Notes: generated from the letters alone by a model not told the origin. Positions 8,125 through 17,843 are shown, counted from the stretch's first letter. The stretch is DNA of 64,000 nucleotides from Zoroaster sp. YZ-2022 (GCA_029582265.1 CM055816.1:22221825-22285824); one strand, 5' to 3'. Numbers and translations are program-made.

Positions 8125-8713
8125 ACGAAAATATACAGACGCCACTCGTTAACGACGTTAGCGTCAACGACGATAGCTTATTGTTGAAAAAAAATTACGT
8201 CTTTTATCGGTCGTAGTTGGGGGAGACTCGAGCAAGTATTTCGGAAAAGAACTAAGCGTTAGCGATATTGAAGCTTTGAGTGAGCAAGAGCGAGAAGCAT
8301 TACACACGCAATACGAAACTAAATTAGGTCGTGATATTACTCAGTCTTTAGGTAGCACCATTATAACGCTATACGCGCAAGTATTAGGAACAAGTTTAAA
8401 CCGTATTGATTTGTACGGCTATAAATTTCAAATTGATGATGAAGGTAAATTAATTTCAGATTTAGAAAAAGATCCGTTCATTAATAGCATGCTTAGTACA
8501 GTGGCGTGCGAAATATACTACAAGTACGGTATGTTTCTCGCTCCAATCAGCGTTTCGCTGATTACGGCAAAACATTTAAAAAGAAAAGAAGAGTTAAAAA
8601 CATTATCTTCAACTGATAATAAAAGCGATGGAAACCAACGAGCAAACGACTGTGCCGAAGGAGATTGCGCAACTGGAACCAACGCCAAAGACCATTACCC
8701 AACCAGCGACTAG
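8100..8713 (+). pseudogene. Polinton accessory gene broken by a frameshift in an A8 run
   Basis: The ATG at 8100 directly follows TATAATAA, the start-proximal motif of this element, and opens a 38-codon frame that stops at 8214-8216. A second frame, open from 8176 onward but without an ATG, continues to 8713. The two frames overlap at the homopolymer 8187-8194. One base is missing relative to a continuous gene. The downstream part has a charged helical region and a hydrophobic segment around APISVSLITA, like a membrane-associated Polinton protein. The break may be a real mutation, a programmed slip or a sequencing error at a homopolymer. The TTG at 8276 is not a credible start. Confidence 0.6.
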
Positions 8714-9044
8714 GTCAAAAAACCCAAACAGAGTTGCGGCCGGAAAAAGACTAGCCGAAATTAACAAAAAGAAAAAACTACAACTCGCTAAACCCGCGAA
8801 AAGCGTTAAAACGTCTCGCGATAGCGAAGGTTATAAAGAAAACAACTCGATGAGTGATAAAACGAGTTACTACTATTATATAGCTATTGGTTTAGCTATT
8901 GGAGGTATCGCTTATTTCTTGTTTAGACAAAACTCGGAACTAACATTTAAAAACGAACCCGTTAAACTCGCTAGAGAACCCGTTAAACTCGCTAGCGTTT
9001 CACCACCCACCACGAGAGAACTAAATGTTTTTGAAATGGAATAA
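8628..9044 (+). CDS. Polinton small single-pass membrane protein
   Basis: A 138-residue protein that overlaps the previous frame by 86 bp. Residues about 1-25 are polar and Thr/Pro-rich. A basic block follows with the pattern NPNRVAAGKRLAEINKKKK (about 33-51), seen by recollection in other Polinton proteins. A hydrophobic segment around residues 84-98 (YYIAIGLAIGGIAYFLF) is the only membrane span. The tail holds a short repeat, EPVKLA twice. A basic, then single-pass architecture suits a virion or inner membrane component. Function unknown. Confidence 0.65.
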   Translation: METNEQTTVPKEIAQLEPTPKTITQPATRSKNPNRVAAGKRLAEINKKKKLQLAKPAKSVKTSRDSEGYKENNSMSDKTSYYYYIAIGLAIGGIAYFLFRQNSELTFKNEPVKLAREPVKLASVSPPTTRELNVFEME

Positions 9045-9094
9045 AAAGTTTTTTTTTTTTTTTTTTAATATATTATATTTAACGATTATAAAAC

Positions 9095-9343
9095 ATGTCT
9101 TCAATGCCTATAAATACGAAAACGATCGCCGATACGGTTTATCACAGCTCAGTTATGACTCTTTTAGTCGTTTTATACAGCATGCTCGGTGAAAAAATAT
9201 TTAAAATGAAGCCAGCCGATTTAGGAAAATTGGATATAAAAGACGGGTTAAAACTAACCGCGGTAGTTGGATTAAGCGGTGCGACACAAATGTGGTTAGT
9301 TAAACAAGGAATTTTACCAAACTCGCTCATGCCCGCCGAATAA
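9095..9343 (+). CDS. Polinton small two-helix membrane protein
   Basis: An 82-residue protein with two hydrophobic stretches, about residues 15-35 and 52-70, separated by a basic loop containing KMKPADLGKLD. It is preceded by an 18-base T run, a TATTATATTT box and ATTATAAAAC before the ATG. It ends 33 bp before the integrase gene. Small proteins of this plan are common in Polintons between structural genes and the integrase. The role is unknown; a holin-like or virion membrane protein is possible. Confidence 0.65.
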   Translation: MSSMPINTKTIADTVYHSSVMTLLVVLYSMLGEKIFKMKPADLGKLDIKDGLKLTAVVGLSGATQMWLVKQGILPNSLMPAE

Positions 9344-9376
9344 TGTTGAGAATAGAATAATATTTATAAATATTAA

Positions 9377-10333
9377 ATGGATGAACGAAAACTATCAAAC
9401 GCTTATTATAGTCCACGAGGATACTACAAAGGTCAAGATGCAATCAGCAAGCTGGCTAAAGAAACGAAAGTAAATGTAAGACTCATTCGACAATGGATAA
9501 AAAAGCAAGCGCTGTGGCAAATTTATTTACCCTATCCTAAATATATTCCGAGACCGACTTCATCAAATAGTACGCTCGAAAAACCAAACGAGGTTCATCA
9601 AGCAGACTTGTTGTTTCTTCCACACGATAAAGTCGGTAGAATTACGTACAAGTACGCGTTAACGGTCGTGGATGAAGCCAGTAGATATAAAGAAGCGCAA
9701 CCTTTAATCGATAAAACAGCCGCGCGAGTCAGCGATGCTTTTGAAAAAATTTATAAACGATCGCCGTTGGTTTGGCCTAAAATTATAAAAGTCGACCCCG
9801 GAAAAGAATTCATGAGCAGCGTTAATGCTTTGATGAGTGAGCATAATGTAAAAATTCAGCGAGGAGAGGTTGGAAATCACAGAGCTCAGGGTATAGTTGA
9901 GAGATTTAATAAAACTTTAAGCGAAAGATTATTTTCACATCAATACGGTCAAGAAATTGCTACCGATACGAAAAATAGAGAATGGGTTAAAAGATTACCT
10001 GCGGTCGTGAAAGCGTTAAATAACGAAACGACTCGCCTCATCAATTTAAAACCTAAAGACGCGATTAAATTGCCAATCGTCGGGCAAAATCCAGCCTCAC
10101 CAGCTGTTGTAAAGAATGAAAAAAGAATTCCTAGAAACAGCCTAGTTCGGTATTTATACGCGCCGGGTGAAGCTGAAAAAGATACGAGGCGCAGAGCGAC
10201 CGATCCTATATGGAGTTTAAAAATTTATAGAATATCTAAAACGATGAAAGGTGCAAATCAACCTATATTGTATTATTTAGAAGGAGGCCCCGCACGTAGT
10301 TTTGTAAGAAGAGAATATACAAATTATTCCTAG
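9377..10333 (+). CDS. Retroviral-type (RVE) DDE integrase
   Basis: A 318-residue integrase that would insert the element's termini into host DNA. Residues 1-45 form a helix-turn-helix-like DNA-binding region. The catalytic core follows with D77 (HQADLL), D140 (IIKVD) and E175 (GIVERF); 34 residues lie between the last two. A basic C-terminal region (about 235-318) resembles the SH3-like end of integrases. No chromodomain is visible. The classic HHCC zinc motif is absent from the N-terminus. The frame is complete, preceded by TATTTATAAATATTAA. It converges on the polymerase gene with a 42-bp gap. Confidence 0.92.
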   Translation: MDERKLSNAYYSPRGYYKGQDAISKLAKETKVNVRLIRQWIKKQALWQIYLPYPKYIPRPTSSNSTLEKPNEVHQADLLFLPHDKVGRITYKYALTVVDEASRYKEAQPLIDKTAARVSDAFEKIYKRSPLVWPKIIKVDPGKEFMSSVNALMSEHNVKIQRGEVGNHRAQGIVERFNKTLSERLFSHQYGQEIATDTKNREWVKRLPAVVKALNNETTRLINLKPKDAIKLPIVGQNPASPAVVKNEKRIPRNSLVRYLYAPGEAEKDTRRRATDPIWSLKIYRISKTMKGANQPILYYLEGGPARSFVRREYTNYS

Positions 10334-10375
10334 AGATACAATGAATCCACCAATCGTTAAACGTTAATCAATCAA

Positions 10376-13300
10376 TCATTCAATCATGTGATGACCGTAA
10401 GCTCGAGTATGTATTCCGTTTTCTAAAATATGTCTCTTTGTGTCTAGAGGAGATAGCGATATTTTATTTAATCGAGTTGTATATAGTCTATGGTTTACGT
10501 GCCTAATAAAATTCATAGGGTGATGCAGAGTAGTTTTAAACGATAAAACTTGTTTATATCGCTCGTGTTTAATATCTTGTTCTAAAACTTGTCTTTTAAC
10601 TCCTTTAGCTTTTCTTATTTCAGCTTTGTCTGATAAAAGTATCGAATACATTTTGGGTCTTAAACAAACAACTTCAGAGATTACAGTTTTCGCGCACTCG
10701 TCTTTCATTTTACCAATCACTTTTTTGTTTTCTTCAGAAAACAGAAAATGACTCTTGTCGTAATTACTAAAATCGTATAAATGCTTGTCTTTTTTCATAT
10801 CTTTGTAAACATCTTTCGTTTTAATTTCCAACAATAAGCTATCCGTATCCGTGTAAATCAACTCACAATCGTTACCGTATTTTTGCTTTAAATGATTGTA
10901 ATAGAAATCGTACATGTGAACCTTGGATAAATCCAGTATACTCATTCCTACGTAAATCGGGCGGTTGAGTACGAGTTTCGTTTTGTGCATGTGAATAGCC
11001 ACTAGTTCGTTATCGAAAATCCTAGCCTCTGCAAAATTCGGTTTCGCGATGAGCGAACGAATTTGATTTTCCGCTTTTTCATCGTTTAATCGCTTCAAAT
11101 TTACGTTAACGCGATTTCGTACATTTTCCATCGTTTTACCAAAAACCGAATTGTTCATCAGTTTGTACAAATCTTTTTCAAAATCGCTCGTCGCATCTTT
11201 TCTTAATCGCGTATTTAAATCAATGTACGATTTCATCCAACATGATTCGTCAAATTCTAAAACTTTGTGAATTTTAGTCAGCTTCATACCGAGTTGTGAG
11301 TACAATTGTAAATTATGATAATGAAGCACGTAGTTTTTCTTGTTGTATAAATTTGGTACTAATTTAACAACGTTTGGAGCCGGCTTGCCGGTTAGTAAAT
11401 TCTTTTGATAGTCGCTCATCCATTCTTTCGGTACTATCAACGACTCTGGCGCGAGTGGAAACGCGTTGTGAGAATCGTGTAATTCTTTGGGATATTCTAA
11501 ATCGACTTGTAAAATGTATCCTTTATTGTTTTTAAATCCCTCACGCCAGAGTTTGTTAATTTGTTTTTCGCTCAACCACTTAAAATTACCGGTTGGTAAA
11601 GGTTGACTCATGGCGTAGCCATATAAATTATTAGCGTCCAAGTACGTAATGTAACTCGACGGTTTAGATTTATCGTAATCGTCTAAATATACATTATTTG
11701 CTTTAGCGTATCGTTTACTCACCATGCACGTTCCTCCGCGCGTGCCTTTTTCAATAAACAAATGCATGTCTACATTGGTAAACAAATCTAAAGTTTGTTT
11801 CGAATGTTTCAACAAAGCGTCCCAACTTAGCCCAGGACTCGTATAATAATTAGCAGGATCCAAACCGTACTGTTTTAAACAAGTATTACGAAAGTTTTCA
11901 AACACATCCGCCAACAAACAAGTATCGGTACGCACGTACAAATCGTGATAATCACCCAAGTTTTTACAATCAAACTCTCTAAAAACGTTTTTAGCATGCT
12001 CGTATTGAGAGGTGGTAATGTGTTGACAGTTTAGACTACTGTAAAAAGATTCTATAGAAGGAAGTTGCGTTTCTTTGAAACGCTCGAAAGAGTCCATGTA
12101 CTCGTAAGGATAAATGCCCTTGCTTTTAATGAGATTGAATTTTTCTACATTTGGTTCGAGTTTAGTCGTAATTGGAAAAGAATCGTTTGATTTTACGAGT
12201 TTGTCCAACGAAGCTAGTAAAAATTGAGCGCTGTCTATAAATCGTAGTTGATTAATACTAAAAGAAATATACTTTTCGATATTGTTTGGAATACACGTTA
12301 AATTTCCCTTGATGAGACCAGCGGCCTGCATAATGAGATGAGAGTCGTAACCTCGCAAATTATGAAATACGACCGGAATAAAAGTTTTCTTTGGTTTTAA
12401 ACTCAGTTTTAAGTTACAATAGTTGTGCGCGGCGCCTCTATATTTTCCGGTAATGTGACAATGATCTCTAACTCGAGTAAACTTGTCGTCATCACTTTCA
12501 AAAAACTTCTTTTCGCATATCCAACACTCGCTGGTAGAGTTGTAATTTTTTACATTTTCTTTAGTCATGTTTAATTTTTTAGGATTTTTAAATATCGTAT
12601 TAATCTTTTCTTCTTCTTTCTGTAATTCATCTAAAAAATGTTTAGCCGCATCTTCTCCCCTGTACGTAACGGGGGAGCTACTTTTACCATCGCATTTTAC
12701 AACGACGTACGAATAGCCGCAAACGATGTGTTCTTGTTGTTTTTCAGTATTGGTATCATTTACATCGTCGATCTTTTTAATAATACTTTCAAAGTCGGCG
12801 TATATTACGAATGGAACTTTCATCTTTTTATGAAAATTTATAAACTTTATTTTATCGTTTTTACCCTTTTCAGGCATTACGATAGTCGTCGGTCTGTCGT
12901 GTATTCCCTTACACATTTTTATGTGGTTTTCGAGATATGCTCCCGTCGAAAAACCCTGCAAACATCTCAAACAAAAATGCTTACGTTCTTTGTGTTTTGT
13001 TTGGTTGAAAAGTAATTTATTCACATCTTTAATCCAAACGTAGTGAGATCTAGTTCCTTCTTCTTCTTCTTTATGAATCAATAGTAAATTTATACGATCT
13101 AGTTTCGCGGGTTGCTCGCTAATTTGATAAACCATTATCGATTTTGATTCACAACCAAAAACGTTTATCGCTATATTGTTTTGTTTCTCTACTCGCTTAA
13201 TTTGATTGATGGGTGTAGGAGCGTCGATATTACTAAAATTTAAACCGTCCTCTATCAAATATTTAGACATTCTACATGAATGTTTTATTTTTACTTTTTC

Positions 13301-14110
13301 AATTGGAATGTTTAATTCTATCGATTTTTCTTTATGTTTATTATAACAACGAATCGCCCACCTTAAACAATCGTCGTCTTTGTTTTTTACGTTGATGCAC
13401 GCTTTTTTATTTTTAATATAATCGCACAGCTCTATCCAACTACCACCTTTCAGAGGCTGAAACTTGCTAATTCTAACGTTCATTCCAACGATGCGATCTA
13501 TTACCCATCCACTACCTTCTTGCGTGTATTTTTCTAAAGTCTCTTGAATTTGTGAAAAAACACCATCTAATACATTTTTGATATCATGCAAATTAAATAA
13601 AACAATTTGGCTATTATTATGAAAATTTGGTTCAGCTTCATCCGTGCTGTTTGGTTTTACTTTAAGTAATTTAATGCACACGTATATCTGGAACTTTAAC
13701 GCTTTAAAATCCTGTAAGTCTTTAGTCAACTCGGCGATAATCTTTGGTTTTACAGCTCTCCAAAAAACATTTAAATCTTTTTCTTTGCTATGATTCAACG
13801 GGACCGTCATTAAATGTTGACGTAAATAACTACCACCATTGATCAGTGGGTTAAATTTCAACTCTGTTTCTCTACCGTAAAACCTTTTAATAGCGTTAAG
13901 GTAGTCTTTTTTAATCAACGGCTCGTTCGCTCCCGAGCCGCGTAGCGGTAGCTCAATATTTTCAACTGCTACGAGAGCGCGTAATTCCGCTAAATTTAAT
14001 TCATATAATGGTTTAGGTTTTTGTTGATTTATATACTTTTTGATTGCGTTGTACCAACTGCGTTTATCTACTTTATTCGCGCAAAATCTTCCAATTCTTC
14101 CAATTTCCAT
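10376..14110 (-). CDS. Protein-primed family B DNA polymerase (pPolB)
   Basis: A full 1244-residue polymerase counted from the ATG at 14110; the frame extends 14 codons further only through a TTG. It replicates the element's linear genome. Visible in order: a SAP-like region (about 36-74), a C2HC zinc finger (C380, C383, H396, C400), the exonuclease start YADFES (D439, E441), and an endonuclease VII-like insert (C529, C532, H550-C551-H552, H562, C565). Then come GYDSHL (587-592), YVRTD (725-729), polymerase motif A YLDANNLYG (D825), motif B KLMNNSVFGKT (from 983) and motif C YTDTDS (D1088, D1090). All catalytic residues are present. Confidence 0.95.
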   Translation of the reverse strand: MEIGRIGRFCANKVDKRSWYNAIKKYINQQKPKPLYELNLAELRALVAVENIELPLRGSGANEPLIKKDYLNAIKRFYGRETELKFNPLINGGSYLRQHLMTVPLNHSKEKDLNVFWRAVKPKIIAELTKDLQDFKALKFQIYVCIKLLKVKPNSTDEAEPNFHNNSQIVLFNLHDIKNVLDGVFSQIQETLEKYTQEGSGWVIDRIVGMNVRISKFQPLKGGSWIELCDYIKNKKACINVKNKDDDCLRWAIRCYNKHKEKSIELNIPIEKVKIKHSCRMSKYLIEDGLNFSNIDAPTPINQIKRVEKQNNIAINVFGCESKSIMVYQISEQPAKLDRINLLLIHKEEEEGTRSHYVWIKDVNKLLFNQTKHKERKHFCLRCLQGFSTGAYLENHIKMCKGIHDRPTTIVMPEKGKNDKIKFINFHKKMKVPFVIYADFESIIKKIDDVNDTNTEKQQEHIVCGYSYVVVKCDGKSSSPVTYRGEDAAKHFLDELQKEEEKINTIFKNPKKLNMTKENVKNYNSTSECWICEKKFFESDDDKFTRVRDHCHITGKYRGAAHNYCNLKLSLKPKKTFIPVVFHNLRGYDSHLIMQAAGLIKGNLTCIPNNIEKYISFSINQLRFIDSAQFLLASLDKLVKSNDSFPITTKLEPNVEKFNLIKSKGIYPYEYMDSFERFKETQLPSIESFYSSLNCQHITTSQYEHAKNVFREFDCKNLGDYHDLYVRTDTCLLADVFENFRNTCLKQYGLDPANYYTSPGLSWDALLKHSKQTLDLFTNVDMHLFIEKGTRGGTCMVSKRYAKANNVYLDDYDKSKPSSYITYLDANNLYGYAMSQPLPTGNFKWLSEKQINKLWREGFKNNKGYILQVDLEYPKELHDSHNAFPLAPESLIVPKEWMSDYQKNLLTGKPAPNVVKLVPNLYNKKNYVLHYHNLQLYSQLGMKLTKIHKVLEFDESCWMKSYIDLNTRLRKDATSDFEKDLYKLMNNSVFGKTMENVRNRVNVNLKRLNDEKAENQIRSLIAKPNFAEARIFDNELVAIHMHKTKLVLNRPIYVGMSILDLSKVHMYDFYYNHLKQKYGNDCELIYTDTDSLLLEIKTKDVYKDMKKDKHLYDFSNYDKSHFLFSEENKKVIGKMKDECAKTVISEVVCLRPKMYSILLSDKAEIRKAKGVKRQVLEQDIKHERYKQVLSFKTTLHHPMNFIRHVNHRLYTTRLNKISLSPLDTKRHILENGIHTRAYGHHMIE

Positions 14111-14159
14111 TTCGATAAATATTTCGTTGTCTCCATCTTTACTATTAAACAATATAATA

Positions 14160-14347
14160 TCGATCCGTTATCTCACTTTTATCTCTCTCTCACTTTTTTA
14201 AGTACGTTAAGGTACTTTTTAAGGTACGTTATCTCTTTTTTTTAAACTACGTTAAAGTACTTTTTTTTATAAACTCTTTTTTTTTTTTAAAAACTCTTTT
14301 TTTAAGGTACGTTAAGGTACTTTTTTTTAAACTACGTTAAAGTACCG
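14160..14347. repeat. Subterminal ACGTTAARGTAC repeats
   Basis: The noncoding end behind the polymerase start carries at least five copies of a GTACGTTAAGGTAC-like motif separated by T-runs. Several are near-palindromic. Subterminal repeats of this kind may bind replication or integration proteins; that is inference. No gene is seen here. Confidence 0.6.
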
Positions 14348-14390
14348 TCAAGTAGTATGTCAGATGGGGCCCCCGGTACGCCTCCTTTAT

Positions 14391-14434
14391 AAATATCATT
14401 TTTTCTTATCAATTGATAAGAAAAAATGATATTT
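14391..14434. repeat. Perfect 44-bp palindrome
   Basis: Two 22-bp arms meet at CAATTG (14410-14415) without a spacer. The palindrome sits just inside the inner arm of the terminal module and could extrude as a cruciform. Confidence 0.9.
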
Positions 14435-14494
14435 TTTGTTAATTTTACTTTTTCTTACAATACGATTGTAGCGTTGATAAACAAACGAGCTCTT

Positions 14495-14640
14495 TTTACT
14501 AAAGCACGAGTTTTTTTTTAATCTTAAGCACTAGTTTTTTAATCTCAAGCACTAGTTTTTTTTAATCTCAAGCACTAGTTTTTTAATCTCACTCTCAAAC
14601 ACGAGTTTTTTAATCTCACTCTTTATTTTAATGTCACTCT
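14495..14640. repeat. Tandem AATCTCAAGCACTAG-type repeats
   Basis: Five to six imperfect copies of an approximately 20-bp unit (TTAATCTCAAGCACTAGTTT and variants with AACACGAG) lie inside the terminal module. No coding content. Confidence 0.75.
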
Positions 14641-14787
14641 TTTGTGAGATTAAAATGTACTCGTTTGCTTTAGCGTATTTTAATAAAAATGATTATTCTT
14701 ACTTAAACTAATATTTTTTTTAGAAATTCATTTCTAAAAATATCATTTTTAAGGAGGTGGACCGGGGGCCCCATCTGACATACTACT

Positions 14788-15129
14788 GAACGTGACTATG
14801 ATAGACGTGTGTGAGGAACAAACAATACACAATGGGTAATTATTATTCCATTGGTGTAAAACAATAATGTAATACAGGGGTGGAACCAAGGTGCGGGGTT
14901 ACACTGCCAAACAAGGGAGCAAACAAATGATAACTTGATGTGGAAAGAGCGCAATTCACCATTTTCATTGTCATGGAAGTAAATTTATACTCTAATTACG
15001 TGTTCTCTTTATTCCCATTCTGAATCCACCTCTGTTATCGAATGAATAAAACTCATGAAACAATAACAGCAATAAAGAGTGGGCTGTATACCTGTCCGAG
15101 TCATCGTATTTTGTCAGTCAGATAGTATA
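14788..15129 (+). repeat. Host repeat X, 5' portion cut by the Polinton
   Basis: The sequence from GAACGTGACTATGATAG onward matches the interior of X copies at 34747, 32752, 52439 and 56156, where it is preceded by TAGATAGG. The Polinton thus inserted between TAGATAGG and GAACGT. GAACGT (14788-14793) is the expected right copy of a 6-bp target duplication. The left copy is outside the window. No gene is seen. Confidence 0.8.
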
Positions 15130-16166
15130 GGTTTTATGGGCCAATTTCAAAACCGCCGTTTTAGTGTTCTAATCAAATTAAGTTTTTTTTTTCTCTGTTG
15201 TCGCGTTCAAATTAATTTGCATCATTATTCTATTCATATCATACTCAACTACGTTTATTTAGTTCTATTTCGTTTTTTAGCATTCATGACTTCAATTATG
15301 TCATCTTTTTGCGATTGATGAAATCAAATTAAAAGTTATCTATGCGCAAAGGATTTTGTGGACATTTATTATCGCTTTCGTTTAATGGACAATCAATTTC
15401 ATCTTAGTGGTATTCAAACCTGACCTTGGCAAATGTCATTGAGTTTTCCCAATGACTTCTTCAGATGTGAGTTACGAAAGTCACTAAGCTTAATCTTCTT
15501 CTTTTGTATCGCTATCCAATTTCTTAATTTTTATTCCAATGTAAATAAAAAAATAACAAATAACAAATCAACTGATACGAAACAAGAATCTGAGTATCCC
15601 TACTGGGTCATCTTGCATGACAGACACATTCCTCTTTGTAATATTTCAACCTCAATTTTCCGTTTCCCAAAGTTTATCTTTCTTTCCTTTTTCCCCTTTC
15701 TTTTGCTTTCTTTTGCCTGTAATCTACTGACGCGTTAGGCAAATGAGACATTCAAAAATATGTACTAAAATCTCATATCCAGGCCTCAGAATTGAAATAA
15801 AAAATGTGACAAATGAATGGCAATTGATGACATTTTTGATCAACCACTTGTGACTGGTTCTGACGGAATTTAATGACACTAGTGACACTTTCATTTTATT
15901 TTATTTTATTTATTGTCTTATTGCTTCGCTTATCGCAGCCAAAAATATACAAATAGGAATTAAAATATTTAAAAAAAAACTACACCAAAAATAGACGAAA
16001 AGACGGAATTTTGGAACGAGTTTTGCTGTGAGTTGGGTTGAATGACAATAGCATTCTATTCAACTAATGAATTTGAAGATTGAATGATGGAAATTCATTT
16101 TCAAATCAAATGTAATAAGTCAGGTATTTAAAATGAATGAAAAGGGGTTGAAATTGGCGGGAAACC
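15130..16166. mobile_element. Non-autonomous TIR element (MITE-like), 1037 bp
   Basis: The ends are imperfect inverted repeats: GGTTTTATGGGCCAATTTCAA on the left, and on the right the complement of GGTTTCCCGCCAATTTCAA. TATA stands directly outside both ends (15126-15129, 16167-16170), a likely target duplication. Related copies start at 35086 and 56515, again after TATA or TTATA. No transposase frame is seen inside. The interior holds CATTC/GAATG-rich sequence. Confidence 0.6.
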
Positions 16167-17763
16167 TATATTATACTCCGCAGCAGGAGGAATTTTGCTT
16201 AGCAATTTGTTTACTTAGCAATATAATGCAGACCACCAGTTAAGTACCCACATTTTGTATGAAAGGTTGGTTGGTAACCAAAAAAGGCTGCTAAGCGAAT
16301 TTGTCAGGTAAGCAATAAGAAGTATAAACAGAAGAATTCTACCCCTTTGTTGTTTATCAGCATGATTGAGTCCAGTCAATATGTAGAATTCCCATAAGGA
16401 ACACCACGTAGGCATTTATAGGCAAGTACAAATGTACGACAGTACAAATGTTGTGTCACCCGCCTTCACAGACAAAAGCAGATAAATCTGCTGAGCATTT
16501 TTTCGAATGACCTCTCATGTCAATATTACACTCTGTAGTGATGCGGATTTACCGCTTTTACGGAGTAAAACAATCCAGATCCAGATCCAGATGACTATAT
16601 ACATGTTACACAGAGATGATTATAGCATAATTATAAATCTACTTAGCATGTTTGTAAACCAAGATCTAATGGTTTCCAACTATAATTTTAGTGATTATCA
16701 ATACCTCTCATGTCAATATTATAAATCAATAATACAAAAACACTAAATGGTTCGCCCCAGTTGAAACTATTCAGATTACAGAACCATTGATGGTTTTTGT
16801 TCAAAACTTAAAACTAACAATGTCTCTTGGTTTTGTTTTTAATACTGTCAGCAGTTGTAAACTTTCATTGGTAATTATGAAGTTCAAATGTTCTTGAATA
16901 AGCCGAAACTATGATGATCATTTAATCCGATTTCATCGATCGTGTATTATTTGAACATTGACTTCAAACACAGGCACTTTCAAGAAGTCTTAAGTAGTGT
17001 AAATAAAATAAAATAAATTATTGTAACACAGTTCTCCAAACTGAACTTTGGTTTGAATTTCAATGTTGCAACACTTTTGGCCAGTGAGTGTACAATAAAT
17101 GCATAATCAAAGAAAGACGCGTACAAAGAACATTAGGACAAAAACCTTTAATATATACATGTTATACTTCATCCCTTAAACGACATCTGAACTCAAGAGG
17201 GCGCTCTTACATCAAGACAGAATATCATATGAATCAGTGTCCTATCGTTGTCCTATCAACCTAGTCACTGACACCAAACACAGTCTGGGCTGTGTGTGCA
17301 ATTATACAAATGAAATACAAACAATTAAAAATAAAAGCAAAATCCATCACATGTTTGTAGTTGTATTAGTGCAGTGTCAGTTTAACTGGACTTCATATGG
17401 CTATGAGTGTACATTTGACCGAACTTTCTCTATACAACTGTCAGCAGAGACGCATGTTAAGGTAAAACCAAAGTTGTTGAGCTGTAATATTTTCAGACGG
17501 TTATTTAAAGGACCAGATGTCAGAATGACTGGTAAGATGGGGCTTATCCCTAACCATGCTTAAATTCAACAGGAACTTTAACATTATAATGGATCATATT
17601 GTCCACAGTAGTAAACAAAAGAAACATAATTGTTCTAGCTGATAGATTTAGTTGCGACCGGTAGCAGCAGGCTGAACACTTTTCTGAAGTGGGATTTTTG
17701 TTGCATCCATAGCAAGGCTTATTTAAACCCCTTCAAACATTAATTAGCCAAACATCTTGGAAA

Positions 17764-17843
<80 letters not shown>

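Larger units (their letters stand above)
1..14787. mobile_element. Polinton/Maverick element, right-hand part
   Basis: The block carries the diagnostic Polinton set: protein-primed PolB, retroviral-type integrase, packaging ATPase, major and minor capsid proteins. Polintons are 15-20 kb virus-like transposons whose termini conventionally begin AG and which duplicate 6 bp of target. Here the right terminus reads ACTACT (AGTAGT on the other strand) and ends at 14787. From 14788 the sequence is a copy of a host repeat seen elsewhere (for example from 18808 and 34747). The left end and the usual cysteine protease gene are not in the window. ORFs are largely intact and rich in CG dinucleotides compared with the CG-poor flank, which suggests a young insertion. 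Confidence 0.95.
14351..14787. repeat. 437-bp terminal module bounded by 37-bp inverted repeats
   Basis: Arms 14351-14387 and 14751-14787 are inverted copies; 27 bp are identical, then 3 mismatches, then 7 matches. Both begin AGTAGTATGTCAGATGG reading inward. The outer arm is the Polinton terminus against host DNA. The inner arm is an extra, inverted copy. It could be a non-autonomous derivative nested at the end, or a complex terminal repeat. Flanking bases (CCGTCA left, GAACGT right) do not match, so a simple insertion with target duplication is not shown. Confidence 0.75.
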
